From Syntrophomonadaceae bacterium (GTDB taxonomy: Bacteria; Bacillota; PH28-bin88): a stretch of DNA of 32,919 bases. Below the pieces are notes generated by a model that worked only from the letters and a program-made list of their open reading frames with translations, was not told the DNA's origin and searched no databases. The stretch is taken from positions 1-32,919 of the forward strand of contig JAGXSE010000052.1 in the NCBI GenBank assembly GCA_018333865.1, given 5' to 3'. Shown one piece after another: positions 7,203 to 14,403 of this stretch; position 1 is the first letter of the stretch, and every line of letters begins with the position of its first letter. The position numbers and the translations under genes are program-made.

Positions 7203-7231
7203 CTGTGCTCCCTCCTTCTTGTGACACAGAT

Positions 7232-7549
7232 TTAATGATAATTGATGATTTCTATAACACGGACAATCTGGATTGCAGAACCGTTCGTCTCGAATACGAG
7301 GCGGTAGGGCTGAATTAAATCCATGGCATATTGATTTTTTCTGTCTCCCTTTAGTATGTGGCAGCCACCGACTCTATATTGAATCAGCTGCTCGACAGAA
7401 TCCGCAGCTGTTATTTCATCTATTCGCTGGTGTATCTTCGCCGCCATCTTTTTCCCGTATTTCTTTTCTGCCTCACTAGCATTTGTACACACCTTTTTGA
7501 GCCCACGGCTCTTATATTCTATCTGCAACCCATCACCTCGTTTTGCCAT
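7232..7549 (-). CDS. higB: HigB-type toxin (RelE/ParE superfamily)
   Basis: A 105-residue protein of the HigB/RelE/ParE group, whose members cleave mRNA on the ribosome. Recognisable are SRGLKKVCTNASEAEKKYG, a helical pair, then VGGCHILKGDRKNQYAMDLI and PYRLVFE. The ATG at 7549 overlaps the operator palindrome and has only a weak, very close ribosome binding site. A TTG at 7528 (LQIEYKSRGL) is preceded by GAGGTGATGGG and gives the more usual family N-terminus, so the true start may be there. The higA antitoxin follows after 29 bp. Confidence 0.85.
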   Translation of the reverse strand: MAKRGDGLQIEYKSRGLKKVCTNASEAEKKYGKKMAAKIHQRIDEITAADSVEQLIQYRVGGCHILKGDRKNQYAMDLIQPYRLVFETNGSAIQIVRVIEIINYH

Positions 7550-7622
7550 TTACCTCTGAGGTAAATTAATTGTAACACGAACAGATGATGAGGTCAAGGT
7601 TTGCATTGACCTGAGAGGTAAA
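7548..7622 (-). promoter_or_regulatory. higBA promoter with two palindromic operators
   Basis: Minus strand: TTGACC (7597-7592), 17 bp, TACAAT (7574-7569). A perfect 19-bp palindrome ATTTACCTCTGAGGTAAAT (7548-7566) lies just after the -10 box. A degenerate second copy, TTGACCTGAGAGGTAAA (7606-7622), lies just before the -35 box, 57 bp from centre to centre. Binding at both could loop or block the promoter. Confidence 0.7.
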
Positions 7623-7629
7623 ATGCTCT

Positions 7630-7746
7630 CATCAGCTCTTTCGTCGGCGGAGACATGTCCTTAAAGCCCTGCCCGAAGGGGACTACAGTAAAGGCAATCT
7701 TGCGAATATTGTACTTCTCCCCGAGATCCTCAATGGCTAATCTGAT
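7630..7746 (-). pseudogene. Phage terminase large subunit, internal fragment
   Basis: The minus-strand frame contains IRLAIEDLGEKYNIRKIAF joined directly to TVVPFGQGFKDMSPPTKELM. Both segments belong to the nuclease part of large terminases. In complete proteins they are normally separated by about 20 residues (a DRWGATQ-like stretch), so there is an internal deletion as well as loss of both ends. It is a small prophage scar upstream of higBA. At its 5' side it runs into a hairpin repeat shared with 19085-19121. Confidence 0.6.
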
Positions 7747-7811
7747 ATAGATTGATACAATGCACACCCCGTGGCAATTTTTCAACGATTCCAAAGGTGA
7801 AGGTGTGCATT
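7734..7811. repeat. Hairpin repeat element, copy 1
   Basis: The 37 bases from 7734 are identical to those from 19085. Arms AATGCACACC (7759-7768) and GGTGTGCATT (7802-7811) form a perfect 10-bp stem enclosing a TTTTCAACGATT motif. Related hairpins occur at 19111-19161 and 30974-31004. Confidence 0.7.
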
Positions 7812-7837
7812 TTGCACACCCCGGTAAAAATTGTCTT

Positions 7838-8605
7838 TTACACCCGCTTTTTATACGCCCTCATCGCAAAGGTATACGCCACGAGCATAATTCCTACGCA
7901 CCATGCCAACGCGACCCATATATCATTGCCGACAGGCTGAACTGACAGCAGCGCGCGGATGGCTTCCACTATTGAAGTCACCGGCTGGTTTTCGGCAAAA
8001 GCACGGACGACTGACGGCATCGATTCGGTGGGCACAAACGCCGAACTGATAAACGGCAGGAAGATCAGCGGGTAGGAAAAGGCGCCTGCGCCGTCCACCT
8101 ATTTTGCGGAAAGGCCGGCAATCGCCGCGATCCATGTCAGGGCCAGCGTAAACAGCGCGAGTATACCAGCCACGGCAAGCCATGACAGTACTCCTGCCGG
8201 CGAGCGGAAGCCCATCATGAGCGCCACGAGAATGAAGACGACAACCGAAATCCCATTGGATACCAGCGAGGTCAGCACATGCCCCCACAGCGCTGCCGAA
8301 CGCGCAATCGGCATGGAGTGGAACCGTTCGAAGATGCCGCTTTGCATATCCGTAAACAGACGGTAAGCCGTATAGGCGATACCGCTTGCAATCGCATTCA
8401 ATAGGATGCCGGGCAAAAGGTAATTCACATAGTTATCCGTTCCGGCCTGGATAGCGCCGCCGAACACGTAGACGAACAACAGCATAAGCACGATAGGCGT
8501 GATGCACACTGTGATGATGGTGTCCATGCTGCGGAAAATATGGCGCATGGAACGACCAAGCATCACGCCCATATCGCTGAAAAAGTGTCTCGTTGTCACT
8601 TCCAT
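7838..8605 (-). pseudogene. DrrB-like ABC-2 permease interrupted by an in-frame amber codon
   Basis: Two frame-continuous parts, 168 residues (8605-8099) and 86 residues (8098-7838), are separated only by a TAG at 8101-8099. Joined, they give a 255-residue permease of the DrrB/daunorubicin-resistance ABC-2 family, the normal length. Features include RSMRHIFRSMDTIITVCITP, the DxQSGIFERFHSMPI signature loop and FLPFISSAFVPTESMP. Its ATG directly abuts the stop of the DrrA-like ATPase gene. The stop lies in the conserved SAK-x-VDGAGAF loop, so one substitution explains it. Either the transporter is dead, the TAG is read through, or it is a sequencing error. Confidence 0.8.
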
Positions 8606-9367
8606 TTACTTTTCCTCCTTCTTGCCGATGATGGCGAGGAATATCTCCTCCAATGTCGGCTGTTTTTCCACATACTCCACCTTTGTGGGCGGGAACAGCT
8701 TTTTCAGCTCCGCGAGCGTGTCGTTAACGATAATCCTGCCCTCATGCAGAATGGCAATTCGGTTTGCAAGCTGTTCTGCTTCCTCCAGATACTGTGTGGT
8801 CAAGAATACCGTCGTGCCGCCGTCGGCAAGCTCCTTAACAATCTTCCAGACCTCAATGCGTCCTTCAGGATCAAGCCCGGCGGTCGGCTCGTCGAGGAAA
8901 ATAAGCTGCGGTTTTCCGATCAGGCTCATGGCGATGTCGAGTCTGCGGCGCATGCCGCCCGAATAGGTGGAAACCCTGCGGTCGGCGGCCTCGGTCAGGC
9001 CGAAGCGGTTCAGTAAATCATCCGCCACCTGATGCGGATTTTTGAGGTGCCGCAGCTTGGCGATCATGATGAGATTTTCCCGTCCGGTCAAGATCTCGTC
9101 TACAGCAGCGAATTGCCCGGTCAGACTGATCGACTGCCGCACATGGCCGGGCTTTGCCGCAACGTCAAAGCCGTTGACGGCGGCAGTTCCGCTATCCTGT
9201 TTGAGCAGCGTGGTGAGAATTTTGACAATCGTCGTCTTGCCCGCTCCGTTGGAGCCGAGCAGGGCGAAAATACTGCCTTTTTCCACCTCAAAATCCACTC
9301 CCCTCAGGACACGAATCTGTTTGTAGGACTTTTGCAGCCCTTTCACCTTGATTGCTTGATTTTTCAT
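8606..9367 (-). CDS. DrrA-like ABC transporter ATP-binding protein
   Basis: A 253-residue ATPase of drug-export ABC systems. Walker A is GSNGAGKTT near residue 39. The signature is YSGGMRRRLDIAMSL, and Walker B with D-loop is LIFLDEPTAGLDP. A short C-terminal tail ends in TLEEIFLAIIGKKEEK, typical of the DrrA group. The ATG overlaps the stop of the DUF1048 gene (ATGA), and the stop abuts the permease ATG, so this is a tightly packed operon under the PadR regulator. The ATPase is intact although its permease carries an internal stop. Confidence 0.92.
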   Translation of the reverse strand: MKNQAIKVKGLQKSYKQIRVLRGVDFEVEKGSIFALLGSNGAGKTTIVKILTTLLKQDSGTAAVNGFDVAAKPGHVRQSISLTGQFAAVDEILTGRENLIMIAKLRHLKNPHQVADDLLNRFGLTEAADRRVSTYSGGMRRRLDIAMSLIGKPQLIFLDEPTAGLDPEGRIEVWKIVKELADGGTTVFLTTQYLEEAEQLANRIAILHEGRIIVNDTLAELKKLFPPTKVEYVEKQPTLEEIFLAIIGKKEEK

Positions 9368-9717
9368 TCAGAATCGTTCCCCCTTCCGAATTTGTTCATC
9401 ATGTCGCGGTTTATTTTTTTGCGCAAGTTATCGGTCCACTTTTTCGTGTCGCGCAGAAGCTCGTCGCAGAACCCGACAACATCTTCGCCCGTTACATCGA
9501 GAACGTGCTTGCCGTCCGCCGCGCTGGCTTCAAACAACTCTATCAATTCGCGCTGAGTTTTCAACATTTCAGAGCCGTCTCCTCCCGCGAAACTCCACAT
9601 GTATCCATGGATTTTTTCAAATACAAACCGATAGTCTTTAGGCAGAGCTTCTACCCTTGCCATTTGCTCCCTATACTCTTTTTTATCCCCGATCATTTTT
9701 TTGATAAGCTCCAGCAT
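9364..9717 (-). CDS. DUF1048 protein (second of a tandem pair)
   Basis: A 117-residue helical protein of the DUF1048 family, whose members accompany PadR regulators and drug ABC exporters (LftS of Listeria is one, from memory). Typical motifs are EQMARVEALPKDYRFVFEKI, then LIELFEASAADGKHVLDVTG and VVGFCDELL. The start ATG at 9717 lies inside the end of the preceding DUF1048 gene. It is preceded by the same AGGAGG-CAATAACG leader as that gene, a mark of tandem duplication. The function is probably regulatory or accessory to export; no enzyme motif is visible. Confidence 0.85.
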   Translation of the reverse strand: MLELIKKMIGDKKEYREQMARVEALPKDYRFVFEKIHGYMWSFAGGDGSEMLKTQRELIELFEASAADGKHVLDVTGEDVVGFCDELLRDTKKWTDNLRKKINRDMMNKFGRGNDSE

Positions 9718-10090
9718 CGTTATTGGCCCTCCTTGTTAATTTTCCCATAACCTCTTTGTTTATTTTTTCTCGCAGTGTTTCAGTATTGGCAACCGACGCG
9801 CTCATAAGCTCATCACTAAACTTGCCAACGTCACTGCCTATGACATCAATAACCTGTCTGCCCTCTGCCGCGCTCGCTTCAAATAAATCCACCAAGTTCG
9901 TAAACATCGTCAGGTCTGTAAATATCGTTATGTCATCGTCAGGGGAGCCCACGCTAAACATATAATGTTGAATTTTACGAAAGGCAAACCGATAATCTTT
10001 CGGCAGGGCGTCAACCCTCTTCATCATTTGTTTATATGCCCGTTTATCTTCCAGGTCGCCTATTATCAATTTTATAATAGAATCAAGCAT
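9683..10090 (-). CDS. DUF1048 protein (first of a tandem pair)
   Basis: A 135-residue DUF1048 protein, paralogous to the next gene (MMKRVDALPKDYRFAFRKIQ, then LVDLFEASAAEGRQVIDVIG). The start is ATG at 10090 with AAGGAGG 10 nt upstream. A longer frame from 10141 would overlap the PadR gene and is rejected. A central insert (SPDDDITIFTDLTMFTN) is absent from the second copy. The last 11 codons overlap the start of the second copy, an unusually long overlap that probably arose when the gene was duplicated. Confidence 0.85.
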   Translation of the reverse strand: MLDSIIKLIIGDLEDKRAYKQMMKRVDALPKDYRFAFRKIQHYMFSVGSPDDDITIFTDLTMFTNLVDLFEASAAEGRQVIDVIGSDVGKFSDELMSASVANTETLREKINKEVMGKLTRRANNDAGAYQKNDRG

Positions 10091-10092
10091 CG

Positions 10093-10416
10093 TTATTGTT
10101 CCTCCTTTAATTGGATGATTTTCGACGCGACAAATTCCCATTTGTTCCAGAACTTACGCAGTTCCTCACGCCCCGCGTCATTGAGCGCGTAGAACTTGCG
10201 CGGCGGCCCCATGTCGGAGGGCTTTTTCTCCATATCCACCAGCTTGTTTTTCTCAAGCCGGATTAAAATGGCATAGATCGTTCCCTCGACAACTTCCGTG
10301 AAGCCTAGCGTATTCAGGCGGCGTGTGATTTCATAGCCGTAGGTTTGCTCCCGGCTGATGATTTCCAACACACAGCCTTCCAATACGCCTTTGAGCATTT
10401 CGGTTAGGTTTTCCAT
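10093..10416 (-). CDS. PadR family transcriptional regulator
   Basis: A 107-residue short PadR (subfamily 2) winged-helix repressor: GVLEGCVLEIISREQTYGYE, then EVVEGTIYAILIRLEKNKLV and GPPRKFYALNDAGREEL. It heads the operon padR-DUF1048-DUF1048-drrA-drrB. By analogy with LftR/LftS in Listeria it should repress the operon and respond to toxic compounds. The ATG at 10416 follows a GGGGGGG-rich ribosome binding site. Palindromic and direct repeats in the upstream region are candidate binding sites. Confidence 0.92.
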   Translation of the reverse strand: MENLTEMLKGVLEGCVLEIISREQTYGYEITRRLNTLGFTEVVEGTIYAILIRLEKNKLVDMEKKPSDMGPPRKFYALNDAGREELRKFWNKWEFVASKIIQLKEEQ

Positions 10417-10442
10417 GTAAACACCCCCCCCTCACTATTTTA

Positions 10443-10539
10443 CATGACAGGTATGCTGTGACGTTGATATTCAATGTCATTGGTATGCAGTGTGACATAG
10501 TAGCAGGTATATAGTAACACTGAATAGTTGCCTTGTCAA
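10443..10539 (-). promoter_or_regulatory. Promoter and operator region of the PadR/DrrAB operon
   Basis: Minus strand: TTGACA (10539-10534), 17 bp, TACTAT (10516-10511). In the leader, TGACGTTGA (10459-10467) faces TCAATGTCA (10471-10479). On either side is the direct repeat GGTATGC-N-GTG (10450-10460 and 10482-10492). No ATGT-N8-ACAT PadR site is present, so the operator differs from that of the second PadR at 12552. Confidence 0.65.
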
Positions 10540-10611
10540 TAGAGAGAGATTAAAAAAATTTGTCAATCAGGAGGAAGAGTAGAGTGATAACAAAATAAAG
10601 GGACATAAGTG

Positions 10612-10633
10612 AAAAAACCGCCCGCATGGGGCG
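10612..10633 (-). terminator. Intrinsic terminator after the hydrolase gene
   Basis: A CGCCC/GGGCG stem (10619-10633, 5-nt loop) is followed on the minus strand by TTTTTT. It ends the PadR-DUF4180/hydrolase transcript and separates it from the next promoter. The stretch 10417-10611 holds only that promoter region and no gene. Confidence 0.65.
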
Positions 10634-10708
10634 ATTTTCGTTGTATCAAAGTTTGTCCTTTTTGGTATTAACAAATTCAGCAAATCTCTGAAATGTATCC
10701 GCGCCATC

Positions 10709-11551
10709 TTAATGCCGCAAAAACGCTAAGATGTCGTCCACTAAACCGATAATCGTATGACCCGCTTCCTGCAGCACGGTAACTTTTGCATAAGGCACAA
10801 GGCTACTATATCGTTGTGCTGTTTTCAGCGAGTGAAACATGACATCTTTTCGTCCTACGCACAAAAGGGACGGCATCGTCAATTGCGACAGTTCGGCATC
10901 TGTAAAAAGCGGTATTTGCTCCCGTCTGAAATTGAAGTTGTTCCCAAGCAGTTTTTGATAATCCATCATTTCCTGTGGTATGGGTTTCCCTCCATTCACT
11001 TTACGATACAGCCGCTCAACGCCTTTTTCACCCAACAACATATGGAATAGAGACACATATGCAAAGGAAGTTTTTTGCGGGCCAACACCGGCTGGGCATA
11101 ACAGAACAAGTTTATCGACCATTTGGGAATTGGCAATTGCAAACTTTAGCGCAAGCCATGCCCCCAAGGAGATTCCAACTATACTGGCTTTTTCGATGGA
11201 CAGTCCCACAAATACATCGTGAAGCCAATTGTCAAAATCAGAGCCTTCAAAGGGCAATTGCTTACCGTCGCTTTTGCCGGGCTCGCCCTGTAAATCAACA
11301 GCATATACCCTGTAATGCTCAGAATACTTTACCATGTCCTCGATCCACATGACTGAATTTATGCCGCTACCATGTAGCAATACCAAAACAGGGGCATCCT
11401 TTTTACCTGCCGCTATCACAAAAGCCTTCCCAAAACGTGTGTCAATATTGACATCTTCATGGGGAATCCGCATGTTGCCAAGAAAGGCATCATACGCTTT
11501 GAATACGGCATTCCTGCCCTCAGTCGTTTTAAAAGCAAATGTATTTGTCAT
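10709..11551 (-). CDS. Alpha/beta hydrolase
   Basis: A 280-residue hydrolase. Motifs are the oxyanion region HGSG (60-63), nucleophile elbow GISLG with Ser128 (126-130), acid Asp236 in GRKDVM and catalytic His265 in EAGHTI. The triad appears complete. No signal peptide is seen. It follows the PadR-DUF4180 gene by 14 bp and precedes an intrinsic terminator, so it is the second and last gene of that operon. The substrate is unknown. Induction would follow release of the PadR protein from the palindrome at 12552-12583. Confidence 0.88.
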   Translation of the reverse strand: MTNTFAFKTTEGRNAVFKAYDAFLGNMRIPHEDVNIDTRFGKAFVIAAGKKDAPVLVLLHGSGINSVMWIEDMVKYSEHYRVYAVDLQGEPGKSDGKQLPFEGSDFDNWLHDVFVGLSIEKASIVGISLGAWLALKFAIANSQMVDKLVLLCPAGVGPQKTSFAYVSLFHMLLGEKGVERLYRKVNGGKPIPQEMMDYQKLLGNNFNFRREQIPLFTDAELSQLTMPSLLCVGRKDVMFHSLKTAQRYSSLVPYAKVTVLQEAGHTIIGLVDDILAFLRH

Positions 11552-11565
11552 TTTGATTTTCTCCC

Positions 11566-12525
11566 CTATACTAATATCCAGCTTATGGCATCCTCCAAAT
11601 TGCTAAATATGCGAAATGTATTTCCGGTGCTATGCTCGGAAACCATTTCTTGAAAACGCGCAGGAAAATTCTGTCCGCCTTTTATAGCTACAGCCGCTTT
11701 GATATTGTAGTTTCCAAGCTTCTGGAGCACTGCACCGGCAAGTCCTGTTCTTAACTTTAAGAAATCGTCCGAAAGGATATTGCCGTCCAGAATCACTGCG
11801 TTCGTATCATGTTCAGCGCAAAGCGAAATAATGTCAATCGCATCTTGCTCCCGCTGAATTAATGAACCGCTACTTGTAAAATAAAGATATTTTTTCCCTT
11901 GGGTTTCATTTATTTTATAGTTCATTGTTGATTCCACCTCGCTATTTTCTTTTTGTATGATAGCTTTCGTCCTAATGATTTTTTCGTCCGGCAGCCCCAC
12001 AATAAATTCTTTCACCTTTTGAATCCACGCAAGCTCGCTGGAGTAAAAGGATAGTACATTTTCTCGTATTAAATCTATGAACAAAGACCCGCCGGGAGGC
12101 TCTTGTTCAGCAAAATAACATTTATCGAGTCCTCTTTCAGATAAGACAGCTTGCATCTTAACTACATCAGCATATGAAGCCAGCATGTATTCCAAATCAC
12201 CACGTTTTAATTGATTAGCCAAAGCAAGTTTGATCAAAAATTGCTTTTTGAAAACCGGTACATCAGTCACGGAAAGCAGCCAGCTATTAAACTCACTTAG
12301 GCCGTCGTAGGTGATCGTGTAGATATTTTTTGACGGTGAGCCGTCTTGGTGCTGCACCTCTTTTGTAACAAAGCCTTCGTCCAGTAATTCTACAAACGCT
12401 TTATATATCTGGTTGTTGTTTCCAGACCAATACATAAAAGGTGTATGCTGAATTATTTTTTTCATTTCGTACCCAGTCAATGGTTCCCGGCTTAGGAGTC
12501 CCAGAATCACATGGTTTAACGACAT
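11566..12525 (-). CDS. PadR regulator fused to a DUF4180 domain
   Basis: A 319-residue fusion. Residues 1-85 are a PadR winged helix (SLNHVILGLLSREPLTGYEM, then GNNNQIYKAFVELLDEGFV). Residues 90-180 are the helical C-terminal domain of long PadR proteins. From about residue 205 there is a DUF4180 domain (YLYFTSSGSLIQREQDAIDI, then AVILDGNILSDDFLKLRTGL and FRIFSNLEDAISWIL). The ATG at 12525 has GGGAGG 8 nt upstream. The promoter carries an exact PadR-type site, ATGT-N8-ACAT, so autorepression is likely. DUF4180 is of unknown function; in the fusion it might act as a ligand sensor. Confidence 0.88.
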   Translation of the reverse strand: MSLNHVILGLLSREPLTGYEMKKIIQHTPFMYWSGNNNQIYKAFVELLDEGFVTKEVQHQDGSPSKNIYTITYDGLSEFNSWLLSVTDVPVFKKQFLIKLALANQLKRGDLEYMLASYADVVKMQAVLSERGLDKCYFAEQEPPGGSLFIDLIRENVLSFYSSELAWIQKVKEFIVGLPDEKIIRTKAIIQKENSEVESTMNYKINETQGKKYLYFTSSGSLIQREQDAIDIISLCAEHDTNAVILDGNILSDDFLKLRTGLAGAVLQKLGNYNIKAAVAIKGGQNFPARFQEMVSEHSTGNTFRIFSNLEDAISWILV

Positions 12526-12551
12526 AATAAATCCCTCCCGAAATTCGCAAC

Positions 12552-12594
12552 TATACCATATGTTAATAGTAACATATGGTATAATTTAGGTCAA
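12552..12594 (-). promoter_or_regulatory. Promoter with perfect PadR palindrome
   Basis: Minus strand: TTGACC (12594-12589), 17 bp, TACTAT (12571-12566). A perfect palindrome with 14-bp arms (12552-12565 and 12570-12583) and a 4-bp centre covers the -10 box. Its core is ATGT-TAATAGTA-ACAT, matching the known PadR consensus ATGT-N8-ACAT. Confidence 0.8.
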
Positions 12595-12643
12595 TGGGAT
12601 CTTTGCTTTTAGTCTAGAAACCTGCTATTGTTCCGCAAATAAA

Positions 12644-12712
12644 GCCGCCGTAAAACGGTGGCGCTTTTATCCCTAAAACGCTCAAAAGCCCGGCAATGCC
12701 GGGCTTTTGAGC
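12644..12712 (-). terminator. Two hairpins ending the AraC/VOC gene cluster
   Basis: A perfect 16-bp inverted repeat (12680-12695/12697-12712, core AAAGCCCGGC) is followed on the minus strand by GTTTTAG. A second GC-rich hairpin (12644-12650/12656-12662) is followed by TTTATTTG. Together they would stop minus-strand transcripts from the upstream genes before the PadR-DUF4180 promoter. The rest of 12600-12764 shows no gene. Confidence 0.6.
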
Positions 12713-12764
12713 GGGTCAATATTGTATCAATATTAACGTCTTAATATGGAAAGCCTTAAATTCG

Positions 12765-12917
12765 CTACGCTATACCCCCTCTGGATAAAAGCCCCATTGC
12801 TCTCAAACGGTTCCGGAACAGGGCGGGAATCAAACTTGTCATATTTTTTGCCCGCTCCACCCGGATTTCCCAGGAAAGAATGTCATTGACTATAGAGTTT
12901 ACCTCCGCCCCCGGCAT
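12765..12917 (-). CDS. Unrecognised 50-residue reading frame
   Basis: The frame reads MPGAEVNSIVNDILSWEIRV, then ERAKNMTSLIPALFRNRLRA and MGLLSRGGIA. The composition is protein-like (amphipathic, basic C-terminus) and it ends before the terminator hairpins. It begins 11 bp after the AraC/GyrI stop. No good ribosome binding site was found, and the frame stays open upstream into the AraC/GyrI gene, so it may be the tail of a lost protein. No family was recognised. Confidence 0.3.
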   Translation of the reverse strand: MPGAEVNSIVNDILSWEIRVERAKNMTSLIPALFRNRLRAMGLLSRGGIA

Positions 12918-12919
12918 AA

Positions 12920-13065
12920 TGGCGCCACTAAACTTCACTTCGGCATTTTTCCGGAATAACCCATATCTCCATGTAAGCGGCGTCCGGATTAGCCCTGTAA
13001 TATTTCTCCGCCGAAAAAGGCTGTGTCGTCAGCCCCCGCTTGGCCAGCCACGTGCCGAAAAGATA
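12920..13065. repeat. 146-bp direct repeat, right copy
   Basis: Identical to 5958-6103 and in the same orientation. This copy sits in the intact AraC/GyrI gene (its last 45 codons plus 8 bp after the stop), so it is the likely source of the left copy. Confidence 0.97.
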
Positions 13066-13851
13066 ATTCATGGCTTTACCCAACGCGGAAGTTGTAAGCT
13101 CGGTAAAATCCTCCGCCTCAAGACAGCATACCACGTACTCGGCGGCGGGCAGCTCCCATTTAATAAAATCTCCATAGGCAGATACGTCCGGTTTAGCCGC
13201 CCCTCCGACAAAGTATATAAATGTTCCATCCGCTGCCTCACCCAGCATGGACGCGCCTAATTCTACGCCGCCCGGCAGCAAATTGGGGATATCCCCCTTG
13301 CGGCTGTGAAACGAATCCCACAACTGACCGGGCACATCTATTCCGGTCGTTTCGCCTGCCGGCGCTTGGGATGTAGACACTTTAGCCGAAAGGCCTACAT
13401 AAGTTTCGGCCGTATCGAGTGTCCTGCGCGTTATTTCCAGAACAATGCTGTCGGTGATCAGAGGCACATCCTCGTCAACCATTGTATAATTGAGCAGCAG
13501 TTCCGGCTTCATTATCTGGTTGAGCCGGACGGGTTTGGCGCGATATTCTTCCGGCGTTATCCCATAAGCGTCTTTAAATGCCCGGGTAAAGGTTTCGTGG
13601 GAGGAAAACCCAAAGTCCAAAGCGACGTCAATAATCCGCTTACTCTTGTCCGGCAGTGCTTCCGACGCTTTAGCCAGACGGCGCAGCTTTACATATTCGT
13701 TCACCGGCCTTTTTGCTAACCGTCTGAATAAGCGCTGAAAATAAAACTGTGAAAGCGCCGCCATATTCGCCAGCTTTTCAATCTTTAATTCCTCAGACAA
13801 GTTTTCCTCAATATAATCGACTGTTTTTTGTATTTGCTCCCATGCGTGCAT
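12928..13851 (-). CDS. AraC family regulator with GyrI-like effector domain
   Basis: A 307-residue regulator. The N-terminal double helix-turn-helix covers about residues 5-105 (LKIEKLANMAALSQFYFQRL, then IIDVALDFGFSSHETFTRAF and YGITPEEYR). The C-terminal GyrI-like small-molecule-binding domain covers about residues 140-307 (LFGTWLAKRGLTTQ, YMEIWVIPEK). The start is ATG at 13851 (MHAWEQIQKTV) with GGAGGTG 7 nt upstream. The 27-nt longer frame has no ribosome binding site. Similar SoxS/Rob-like proteins sense drugs. It lies downstream of the VOC gene in the same direction. Its last 45 codons are duplicated at 5966-6103. Confidence 0.92.
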   Translation of the reverse strand: MHAWEQIQKTVDYIEENLSEELKIEKLANMAALSQFYFQRLFRRLAKRPVNEYVKLRRLAKASEALPDKSKRIIDVALDFGFSSHETFTRAFKDAYGITPEEYRAKPVRLNQIMKPELLLNYTMVDEDVPLITDSIVLEITRRTLDTAETYVGLSAKVSTSQAPAGETTGIDVPGQLWDSFHSRKGDIPNLLPGGVELGASMLGEAADGTFIYFVGGAAKPDVSAYGDFIKWELPAAEYVVCCLEAEDFTELTTSALGKAMNYLFGTWLAKRGLTTQPFSAEKYYRANPDAAYMEIWVIPEKCRSEV

Positions 13852-13938
13852 TATAAGCACCTCCCTGTCAAGTAGCATAGCATGAGATTTATACTGCCTG
13901 CTTGACCGTCAGTGCCCTTTCTTTCTTCATTGGCAAAT

Positions 13939-14385
13939 TTACGAGTGCTGCTTGCTTTCCCTTTTTTCCTCCCAAAGTCGCGCGCGTTCTTCAAAACTCA
14001 CTTCTTTGTGCATTTGATGCAGCATCCATAAATAGCCGAAAGAGTCGCTGAATATGGCGTTTGATACTCCGTAATCAGGCATTTCTGTTACTGGCTGTAT
14101 TTCAGTACAGCCTACGCTGACCGCCTTTGCATAGGTTTCCTTAATGTCAGGAACGAGGATGTTAAACCAAATCGATTTGGGGTCATCCGGGTTTGGCGAT
14201 TTCAATGCGAACTTTGGGTTTTCATCCAACATGTGAAAGCGAACTCCGTATAGGGTAAAAATAACTTCATTTTCACCTTTGGGGAAAGCTGTAACCTCAA
14301 CACGTTCGATATCAAATATTTTTTCGTATAACTCCAATGCTTTCAAGCTGTCCGTAACAACCATATCAATTTCTACTCCGACCAT
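13939..14385 (-). CDS. VOC family (glyoxalase/bleomycin-resistance fold) protein
   Basis: A 148-residue VOC-fold protein, PhnB-like: VGVEIDMVVTDSLKALELYE, then GVRFHMLDENP, SIWFNILVPDIKETYAKAVS and DYGVSNAIFSDSFGYLWML. Members include glyoxalases, dioxygenases and thiol-transferase or drug-binding resistance proteins; the exact role is unknown. The start chosen is ATG at 14385, 10 nt after AGGAG. A GTG at 14394 sits too close to that box. It lies 18 bp after the unknown gene and before the AraC/GyrI gene, possibly one transcript with a detoxification role. Confidence 0.8.
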   Translation of the reverse strand: MVGVEIDMVVTDSLKALELYEKIFDIERVEVTAFPKGENEVIFTLYGVRFHMLDENPKFALKSPNPDDPKSIWFNILVPDIKETYAKAVSVGCTEIQPVTEMPDYGVSNAIFSDSFGYLWMLHQMHKEVSFEERARLWEEKRESKQHS

Positions 14386-14403
14386 TTTAAACACACTCCT
14401 ATA

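Noticed and set aside
8499-9556. Several plus-strand frames of 94-174 codons across the DrrA/DUF1048 region
   Set aside because: They mirror well-supported minus-strand genes with known motifs and tight operon spacing.
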